Positions 1 to 4,510 of a stretch of 5,213 bases of DNA are shown piece by piece. The DNA lies in contig DAOVUF010000321.1 of assembly GCA_030632725.1 (NCBI GenBank), positions 1 through 5,213 of the forward strand. Direction: 5' to 3'. The position numbers and the translations under genes are program-made. Position 1 is the stretch's first letter. The number at the start of each line of letters is the position of its first letter. Under the pieces are notes generated by a model, which was not told where the DNA came from, ran no database searches, and was given only the letters and a program-made list of their open reading frames with translations. Source of the stretch: QNES01 sp023143415 (GTDB lineage: Bacteria; Pseudomonadota; Gammaproteobacteria; Beggiatoales; Beggiatoaceae).

Positions 1-2
1 AA

Positions 3-1283
3 TTTGCTAAAGCATTTCATTTAATGGAAAACACGCATCAATGTGTTTTTGTGACAGGTAAGGCGGGTACAGGCAAATCGACTTTGTTGCACTATTTTAA
101 AAAAAATACCAACAAAAAAATCGTGGTATTAGCACCCACAGGTGTAGCAGCCCTGAATGTAGGTGGTGCAACCTTGCACTCATTTTTTAGATTGCCACCC
201 CGCCCGATTCATCCTGATGAAATCAAAACGCTCCGTTCAAAAACAAGGCGCAAGTTATATCAAAAAATTGAAACGATTGTTATAGATGAAGTTTCAATGG
301 TTAGAGCCGATATGATGGATGTCATTGATCAATTTATGCGCTTAAATGGCAAAACGTGTAAAAAGCCTTTTGGTGGCGTTCAAATGATTTTTATCGGCGA
401 CTTGTTTCAACTGCCCCCTGTGGTTTCCAGAGATGAGGAAGCCAAATTATTTTCTACCACCTACCAAAGCCCTTTCTTTTTTAGTGCGAAAATTTTTGAT
501 GAGCTTGGTATGGAAGTTGTTGAATTGACAAAAGTTTATCGTCAAAAGCAAGAGGCATTTATTAATTTGCTTAATGCCATTCGTAATCGTCAAATTGGTT
601 CAAGTGAGATACAAGAGATTAATCAGCGTTACCAGCCGCAGTTTGAGTCTAATGTGGATGATTATTACATTACTTTGACAACAACGAATAAGATCGCTTC
701 ACAAATTAACGTGGCGCTTATGGCAAAATTGTCTTCACGCTTGCATCATTTTGAAGGGGAAATGAAGGGGAAATTTAATAAGGAGAGTTTTCCAACAGAT
801 TTGGCATTATCACTTAAAGAAGGGGCGCAAGTGATGTTTGTTAAAAATGATGGTGAAGGGCGTTGGGTAAATGGCACTCTGGGTAGAGTTAAGAAAATCA
901 GAAGAGACGAGATTCAAGTGGAAATCGCTGATAAAAAAATTTATGTCGTCGAGCAAGTCAAGTGGGAAATACTGGCTTATCAATTTAACGACAAAACGCA
1001 AGTGGTGACGACTGAAGTGATTGGTTCATTTATACAATATCCACTCAAATTGGCGTGGGGCATCACGATTCATAAAAGTCAGGGCAAACAGTTTGATAAA
1101 GTGATTATCAATTTAGGTTGGGGTGCTTTTGCACATGGACAACTTTATGTCGCGCTGAGTCGCTGTAAAACACTGGAAGGGCTCATACTTACAACGCAAG
1201 TGCGCCCAAAGGATGTTATTGTGGATGATCGAGTTATCGCGTTTTTTTCTAAAGCACGCCCTGCTGAGGCAATGTTGATATAG
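3..1283 (+). CDS. PIF1/RecD-like superfamily 1 DNA helicase (5' end open)
   Basis: This is an ATP-dependent DNA helicase of the PIF1/RecD-like SF1B group, expected to unwind DNA 5' to 3' in the cytoplasm. Counting from the first in-window ATG (position 24), the motifs appear in order: Walker A GKAGTGKST (12-20), motif Ia VVLAPTGVAALN (34-45), Walker B with DEVSM (88-92), motif III GDLFQLPPV (125-133), the YRQ motif (172-174), and the C-terminal AWGITIHKSQG (344-354) plus QLYVALSRC (373-381). The set is complete, so the enzyme is probably active. The frame stays open to the left edge, reading FAKAFHL before the Met. These residues resemble the helix that usually precedes Walker A in this family, and no Shine-Dalgarno sequence precedes position 24, so the true start probably lies outside the window. 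The protein ends shortly after the last motif and has no accessory domain. The last two bases of its TAG stop are the first bases of a downstream repeat. The family call is firm; the biological role is unknown. Confidence 0.93.
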   Translation, partial: FAKAFHLMENTHQCVFVTGKAGTGKSTLLHYFKKNTNKKIVVLAPTGVAALNVGGATLHSFFRLPPRPIHPDEIKTLRSKTRRKLYQKIETIVIDEVSMVRADMMDVIDQFMRLNGKTCKKPFGGVQMIFIGDLFQLPPVVSRDEEAKLFSTTYQSPFFFSAKIFDELGMEVVELTKVYRQKQEAFINLLNAIRNRQIGSSEIQEINQRYQPQFESNVDDYYITLTTTNKIASQINVALMAKLSSRLHHFEGEMKGKFNKESFPTDLALSLKEGAQVMFVKNDGEGRWVNGTLGRVKKIRRDEIQVEIADKKIYVVEQVKWEILAYQFNDKTQVVTTEVIGSFIQYPLKLAWGITIHKSQGKQFDKVIINLGWGAFAHGQLYVALSRCKTLEGLILTTQVRPKDVIVDDRVIAFFSKARPAEAMLI

Positions 1284-1359
1284 ATTTAGGGCAACCACAA
1301 GGGATTGCCCCTACATAAGAAGATTTAGGGCAACCACAAGGGATTGCCCCTACATAAGA
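1282..1359 (+). repeat. 39-bp direct repeat, two perfect copies (left arms)
   Basis: Two identical 39-nt copies lie head to tail at 1282-1320 and 1321-1359, each starting AGATTTAGGGCAACC and ending CCCCTACATAAGA. Another AGATTT begins at 1360 but then diverges into the core. Within each copy GGGCAACC can pair with GGATTGCCC across a short ACAAG loop with one bulged A. The first copy overlaps the helicase stop codon. The lack of any mismatch suggests a recent duplication. Confidence 0.9.
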
Positions 1360-1381
1360 AGATTTTCGTCAGTCTTTCTTC

Positions 1382-1480
1382 ATAAGAATATTGTTGTAGG
1401 GGCAATCCTTTATGGTTGCCCTGAGTCTGTATTAATAAGAATATTGTTGTAGGGGCAATCCTTTATGGTTGCCCTGAGTC
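1382..1480 (+). repeat. 46-bp direct repeat, two perfect copies (right arms)
   Basis: Identical 46-nt copies occupy 1382-1427 and 1435-1480 at a period of 53 nt, separated by TGTATTA. Each begins ATAAGAATATTGTTG and ends GGTTGCCCTGAGTC. They form the right arm of the inverted-repeat element and are inverted relative to the left arms at 1282-1359. Confidence 0.9.
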
Positions 1481-1493
1481 GTTACAGATTTTC

Positions 1494-1516
1494 AAAAAAA
1501 TGTTTGGCAGCCAAAC
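1494..1516 (-). terminator. Probable rho-independent terminator of the protease gene
   Basis: Read on the minus strand, GTTTGG, loop CTG and CCAAAC form a 6-bp hairpin followed by A and seven T residues (1500-1494). It lies about 40 nt past the protease stop codon, in the right orientation. The stem is short, but the T-run is good. The larger palindrome at 1513-1545 lies directly between it and the stop and could reinforce it. Confidence 0.6.
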
Positions 1517-1545
1517 TTCTGAGGTTTTGGAAACCTCAGAGGTTT
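1513..1545. repeat. 33-nt palindromic repeat, copy 1
   Basis: Arms AAACTTCTGAGGTTT (1513-1527) and AAACCTCAGAGGTTT (1531-1545) pair over 15 bp with one mismatch around a TGG loop. Each arm is itself nearly palindromic (AAACCT...AGGTTT). A five-T run (1543-1547) follows on the plus strand, so it could also act as a weak terminator for the helicase, making the structure bidirectional. A related copy in the opposite orientation lies at 4334-4366. Confidence 0.8.
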
Positions 1546-1556
1546 TTCCTGATCGA

Positions 1557-3674
1557 TTAAAACCAAGCAATCCCTTCTACATCATTATAAGAAGAAGAAA
1601 TTTCTTCTTCATGTGTTATACTGCATGATCCAAAATTTAGCACACCGATAACCAGCTTATCATGTTCGTGATAGCCGATTATCAAATTATCGTTTGGCAA
1701 TGTATCAAGTGCCTCAATTTCTTTCACCCCGTCTAGTTCGCACGTAGTAATCTCACTCCCGTCATAAGCTAACACTCTAACATTGCCATCCAAACCGTGG
1801 CTATCAGGATCATGCCCCCCGTGTACGTTTTGTACAGCATAGAGTGTTGTGCCACTCTCATTCCATGTAATGCCTTCAATCTCACCCTCATAAGGTACAA
1901 CCAAGGTAGCCGTCGCTGATGGCAAGTCATCAAATCTGAGCAATCCCTCATCTTGTGCCCATCCCCATAGTTTTCCATCAGGACTGAAAGACAACGCATC
2001 AACTTCTTGAGAACCTGTGGAACCCAGATCAGTCAGTTCTCCGTTTTCCTTGTTCACTAAGTAGAGATGCCCAGGATTGGAGGTATCATCACCCGCAGAC
2101 GCATAAAGTTGACAACTTTGAGGATGAATATCAAGCCCTTCAATATCATAGCCCGGATATACACTCAGTTCTGTCACATCGCGTGTGGTGTCAATTGTGA
2201 AGAAATGTGAGTTATTGAGTCCCGCATCATGTACGCCATAGAGCAGGATAGGTTTGGGAGGATTCAACATTTCCAGTGCTGCATCAACTTGGATGCGCGG
2301 TTTAGTAATATCATTCCTCGTATCCAGAATAGGCTCACCCGTATCCTGTAATACCGTCAAGATGTCATCAAGTGTTGCGGAGGGTTTTGCGGATTTTAAG
2401 ACTGCCCACGCCCCAGTAACATGAGGTGCTGACATAGAGGTGCCACTACCCGTAGCATAACCGCTTGGAACAGTGGAATTAATCTCTACGCCAGGTGCTA
2501 AGAAATCAAGGATGTCGGCACTATTTGATAAACTGGCTATATTATCACTTTTATCAGTTGCGCCAACACTGATGGCGTGAGAAATGCAGGCGGGGGCACT
2601 AATCGCATTAGAAGAGCCATGATTACCTGATGACACTATCGTTGCAATACCAACATCACGGAGAGCGGCAATAGCAGTTGTCAGTGTTGGAAAACTAGTA
2701 TCACACTGGTTATAGAACTCACCACCACCTAAGCTCATGTTGACAGCCGCAATATCTAGCCCTTGTTCGTGTAGTTCAAGTACATGTTCAAGTCCAAGTA
2801 TGATGTCAGATAGGTAAGTGCTCAACCCGCTTCCATTACGATGAAACACCTGTATAGCAACAAGATTAGCCTCTTTCGCGATACCCTTGACACCGCCATT
2901 AGCGACAGCAATTCCCGCCGTGTGTGTACCATGCAAGCAAACATTACCTGGTTCTGGACAATATGTCGCGCTCCCAGTACCGATTTTTTCATCTAATCCC
3001 TCTGGGCATAAAGAGTTTGAACCAGAGACGGAGAAACACGCTTCCGCAACCAGTTTATCTGCTAAATCAGGGTGTGTCCCATCAACGCCGGTATCCAGAA
3101 AGGCGACTGCTTGACATTTCCCCGTATAACCCATATTCCAAGCCTCATCACCTCCAATAAGGGGAACACTCTTGCTTAGATTAGGAAAGAAAGGGCGATC
3201 AAGTTCTACAGTTTGGGTGAGTGAATTATTTTCAATCTGTTTCAACAGGGAGGCATTAACTTCCATCCTTAGAAAAGGAAAATTTGTGAATTTCTTTATG
3301 TTCGTCTCATCTATAGACATGGCACCAAAAGCGTCTGGCTCTTGAGAAGGCGACAAGCTCTTTAGATAGTCGTCTTGAACTTCAGCTATTGTTTCTTCTC
3401 GTGATTGTCTTGCTCCACTTCTTGCAGACGACTCAGCCATCTTCAAATCAATGATGACACGAGCAGTGCCATATTGCGCTATTGCTTCCTCAATGGTTTG
3501 AGGAAAAGACTTGTCTGATGACGTTGGAAATGAGGGATCAGCTGGAACCGCAAAACTTGGCGACAAAGCATTCATAAGGATCAGAAAAGACATTCCCCTG
3601 AGCAATTGAATCATTGACTTGTGAACTCGTCCTATCTGGAAAATAGAACGCCATGATAATAAAGTGTTTAACAT
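1557..3674 (-). CDS. Secreted subtilisin-like serine protease (peptidase S8) with propeller-like C-terminal domain
   Basis: This 705-residue exported serine endopeptidase of the subtilase family should hydrolyse proteins outside the cytoplasm. A long N-terminal signal peptide has basic residues at 9-26, a hydrophobic core at about 28-37 and a likely cleavage after SFA (42) or VPA (45). Residues of about 60-160 look like an I9 inhibitor propeptide. The catalytic residues are all present: Asp194 (AFLDTGVDG), His248 (HGTHTAG), oxyanion Asn351 (SSGNHG) and Ser413 (GTSMSAPHVTG). Many cysteines in the mature part suggest disulfide bonds. From about 475 to the end, a D/E-I/V-E/D-G/A-L/I motif recurs five times (510, 557, 598, 652, 698), often followed by a strand ending in LYA, which looks like a beta-propeller. 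AGGAG lies 7 nt before the ATG, which supports this start; Met21 is the alternative. The gene is convergent with the helicase and appears monocistronic. The substrate is unknown. Confidence 0.95.
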   Translation of the reverse strand: MLNTLLSWRSIFQIGRVHKSMIQLLRGMSFLILMNALSPSFAVPADPSFPTSSDKSFPQTIEEAIAQYGTARVIIDLKMAESSARSGARQSREETIAEVQDDYLKSLSPSQEPDAFGAMSIDETNIKKFTNFPFLRMEVNASLLKQIENNSLTQTVELDRPFFPNLSKSVPLIGGDEAWNMGYTGKCQAVAFLDTGVDGTHPDLADKLVAEACFSVSGSNSLCPEGLDEKIGTGSATYCPEPGNVCLHGTHTAGIAVANGGVKGIAKEANLVAIQVFHRNGSGLSTYLSDIILGLEHVLELHEQGLDIAAVNMSLGGGEFYNQCDTSFPTLTTAIAALRDVGIATIVSSGNHGSSNAISAPACISHAISVGATDKSDNIASLSNSADILDFLAPGVEINSTVPSGYATGSGTSMSAPHVTGAWAVLKSAKPSATLDDILTVLQDTGEPILDTRNDITKPRIQVDAALEMLNPPKPILLYGVHDAGLNNSHFFTIDTTRDVTELSVYPGYDIEGLDIHPQSCQLYASAGDDTSNPGHLYLVNKENGELTDLGSTGSQEVDALSFSPDGKLWGWAQDEGLLRFDDLPSATATLVVPYEGEIEGITWNESGTTLYAVQNVHGGHDPDSHGLDGNVRVLAYDGSEITTCELDGVKEIEALDTLPNDNLIIGYHEHDKLVIGVLNFGSCSITHEEEISSSYNDVEGIAWF

Positions 3675-3681
3675 AAAATTT

Positions 3682-3686
3682 CTCCT
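3682..3686 (-). promoter_or_regulatory. Shine-Dalgarno site of the protease gene
   Basis: The minus strand reads GTAGGAGAAATTTTATG, placing AGGAG 7 nt before the ATG at 3674. This decides in favour of the long start over the internal Met21, even though the resulting signal peptide has an unusually long n-region. Confidence 0.8.
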
Positions 3687-3716
3687 ACAAATAAAAATGA
3701 GTGGGTTTTTACAATC

Positions 3717-3722
3717 AGTATA
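3717..3722 (-). promoter_or_regulatory. Candidate -10 box for the protease gene
   Basis: The minus strand carries TATACT about 42 nt upstream of the start codon, which would give a leader of about 36 nt. No convincing -35 hexamer stands at the standard spacing (ATGCGG occupies it), so the call rests on one hexamer in AT-rich DNA. Confidence 0.25.
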
Positions 3723-3759
3723 GTCTATTTTTACCTACTCCGCATTTTTTCAATCTTTT

Positions 3760-3790
3760 TTGCCGAGTGTTTTTCTATTTATTGTATAAT
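3760..3790 (+). promoter_or_regulatory. Candidate divergent promoter, plus strand
   Basis: A perfect TATAAT at 3785-3790 is preceded by TTGCCG (3760-3765, four of six matches to TTGACA) with a long 19-nt spacer. It would drive the small ORF at 3857. Just downstream is a 12-nt direct repeat, AAATAGTTAAAA at 3795-3806 and 3807-3818, and an isolated TTGACA at 3822-3827 without a partner -10. The DNA is very AT-rich, so chance matches are likely. Confidence 0.3.
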
Positions 3791-3856
3791 AATCAAATAG
3801 TTAAAAAAATAGTTAAAAATATTGACAGAGTACGATATTAAGAAAGAGCAAAAAAA

Positions 3857-3964
3857 ATGATTAAGCATATTTTGCACCACTTTTATATTATTTCTAAGTC
3901 TATGTTTTTATTAATGTTAATTTTTAATGTTGCAAATTGTGATGCAAATTGCGATGCAAAATGA
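3857..3964 (+). CDS. Doubtful 35-residue signal-peptide-like small protein
   Basis: I do not recognise this ORF. It starts MIKHILHHFYIISK, continues with a hydrophobic stretch (about 16-25, MFLLMLIFNV) and ends with VANC, DANC and DAK before TGA. The arrangement resembles a signal peptide, and Cys28 sits after the hydrophobic segment. However, Asn just before the cysteine is not a usual lipobox residue. AAAGAG (3843-3848) lies 8 nt before the ATG and would be a weak ribosome site, and a TATAAT lies 66 nt upstream. It could be a genuine short exported peptide, the leftover N-terminus of a truncated secreted protein, or chance. Confidence 0.25.
   Translation: MIKHILHHFYIISKSMFLLMLIFNVANCDANCDAK
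3929..3964 (+). repeat. 12-nt tandem repeat, three copies
   Basis: Three adjacent units read GTTGCAAATTGT, GATGCAAATTGC and GATGCAAAATGA. In the small ORF they encode VANC, DANC and DAK-stop, so the third unit supplies the stop codon through two base differences. The period is a multiple of three. Confidence 0.75.
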
Positions 3965-4033
3965 GAATTGACGACTAAAATGAGAAAACAGTTGTTCTTT
4001 ATTCAGATATAGATTTTCAGAAAAATGGTTACT
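3965..4033. other. Short non-coding spacer before the second MITE-like element
   Basis: No gene is visible. The stretch at 4011-4030 (AGATTTTCAGAAAAATGGTT) matches 18 of 20 bases at 1486-1505, immediately right of the locus 1 element. The spacer therefore carries repeated sequence that belongs with the inverted-repeat family or its target site. Confidence 0.6.
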
Positions 4034-4133
4034 ACTCAGGGCAACCACAAGGGATTGCCCCTACATCAGAAGATTTTCGTCAGTCTTCATAATAATCTGG
4101 TTGTAGGGGCAATCCTTTATGGTTGCCCTGAGT
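4034..4133. mobile_element. MITE-like 100-bp element with 31-bp terminal inverted repeats (locus 2)
   Basis: The left terminus is ACTCAGGGCAACCACAAG followed by GGATTGCCCCTAC (4034-4064). The right terminus (4103-4133) is its reverse complement except for two bases. The 38-nt core shares AGAAGATTTTCGTCAGTCTT and CATAA.AAT with locus 1. Of the left terminus, 27 nt are identical to locus 1, as are all 31 nt of the right terminus. Candidate target duplications are GAAAAATG at 4020-4027 and 4140-4147, or GTTAC at 4028-4032 and 4135-4139. No protein is encoded; an ATG-to-stop frame crossing it is a by-product of the repeat. Confidence 0.75.
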
Positions 4134-4333
4134 CGTTACGAAAAATGTTTGTAAGCAAGACTTTCGTGTTTAATAGGGTGAATTGCACGAGAGTGGGTAA
4201 TGACAAAAGCCTTGTAATATGCTTTAATTTAAGATATGTTGAAGACAATATTCAGCATGAGCATCATTTAAATTTTATTACCCCTAAGTTTAGGGGCAAA
4301 AAGTTTAACCTCGATCAGATAAATCACTTCTAA
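4134..4333. other. Non-coding region right of the MITE-like element
   Basis: I see no supportable gene here. The first bases, GTTACGAAAAATGTTTG, repeat the sequence right of the locus 1 element with a 9-nt gap. CCCCTA and TAGGGG (4281-4286 and 4291-4296) form a small hairpin with an AGTT loop. From 4302 the sequence belongs to the nested inverted-repeat block that surrounds the palindrome at 4334-4366. Confidence 0.5.
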
Positions 4334-4366
4334 AAACCTGACAGGTTTCCAAAACCTGTCAGGTTT
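4334..4366. repeat. 33-nt palindromic repeat, copy 2
   Basis: AAACCTGACAGGTTT (4334-4348) and AAACCTGTCAGGTTT (4352-4366) form a perfect 15-bp stem with a CCA loop. Read on the minus strand it has the same layout as 1513-1545, including the TGG loop, but a different central triplet in each arm (GAC/GTC instead of CTG/CAG). It is the same family in opposite orientation. Confidence 0.85.
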
Positions 4367-4372
4367 GCTATG

Positions 4373-4418
4373 TGATCGAGGCTAAAGTTTTTCTTCAAAA
4401 AAACTTTAGCCTCGATCA
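4373..4418. repeat. 20-bp perfect hairpin
   Basis: TGATCGAGGCTAAAGTTTTT (4373-4392) pairs perfectly with 4399-4418 across the loop CTTCAA. Neither side is followed by a strong T-run (TTATTTATCTG on the plus side), so it is not a classic terminator, although a stem this long could stall transcription or mark the end of another small mobile element. Confidence 0.8.
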
Positions 4419-4457
4419 TTATTTATCTGAAAAACCATAAGATTATGCAGAGTATTT

Positions 4458-4504
4458 TATAATTTGAATTTTGGAAGAGTGCAAGATTGACTTTCATAAA
4501 GGTG
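4458..4504 (+). promoter_or_regulatory. Candidate -10 box and ribosome site of the lipoprotein gene
   Basis: TATAAT at 4458-4463 lies 47 nt upstream of the ATG at 4511, but the hexamer at standard -35 spacing (CCATAA) is poor. AAAGGTG (4498-4504) ends 6 nt before the ATG and is a fair Shine-Dalgarno sequence. The ribosome site is more certain than the promoter. Confidence 0.4.
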
Positions 4505-4510
4505 ATTATC

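Larger units (their letters stand above)
1282..1480. mobile_element. MITE-like inverted-repeat element with both arms duplicated (locus 1)
   Basis: This non-coding block is built as left arm, left arm, core, right arm, right arm. The left arm carries AGGGCAACCACAAGGG then ATTGCCCCTAC. The right arm is its imperfect reverse complement, GTAGGGGCAATCC then TTTATGGTTGCCCT, with two mismatches over 27 nt. The core contains AGATTTTCGTCAGTCTT. The same arms and core occur once at 4034-4133, which marks this as a dispersed family. There is no ORF or transposase, so any mobility would depend on an enzyme encoded elsewhere. A transcript from either strand could fold into a long hairpin and may end helicase transcription. 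Calling it a MITE is inference; a structural REP-like repeat is the alternative. Confidence 0.7.
4302..4430. repeat. Nested inverted-repeat block with three related arms
   Basis: Arm A (4302-4317, AGTTTAACCTCGATCA) matches arm C (4403-4418, ACTTTAGCCTCGATCA) at 14 of 16 positions in direct orientation. Arm B (4373-4388) is the inverse of both. Outside these, TCAGATAAAT (4315-4324) and ATTTATCTGA (4421-4430) are perfect inverted copies. The 33-nt palindrome sits between arms A and B. The block ends 80 nt before the lipoprotein start. Confidence 0.7.

Noticed and set aside
1282..1480. CRISPR array
   Set aside because: There are only two copies per orientation, directly abutting or with a 7-nt gap and no unique spacers, and the arms are inverted relative to one another.
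2887..3160. Two plus-strand frames of 75 and 78 codons inside the protease
   Set aside because: They are antisense to the catalytic domain, whose coding sense is certain from the catalytic motifs.
3822..3850. TTGACA as a -35 box
   Set aside because: The hexamer is perfect, but no -10-like sequence stands 16-18 nt downstream (AGAGCA is there).
4281..4296. Hairpin CCCCTA-AGTT-TAGGGG as a terminator
   Set aside because: The stem is six to seven bp, no T-run follows on either strand, and no gene ends nearby.
4025..4333. 102-codon plus-strand frame
   Set aside because: It runs through the whole inverted-repeat element and into non-coding repeats. The ATG has no ribosome site, and the product resembles no protein I know.
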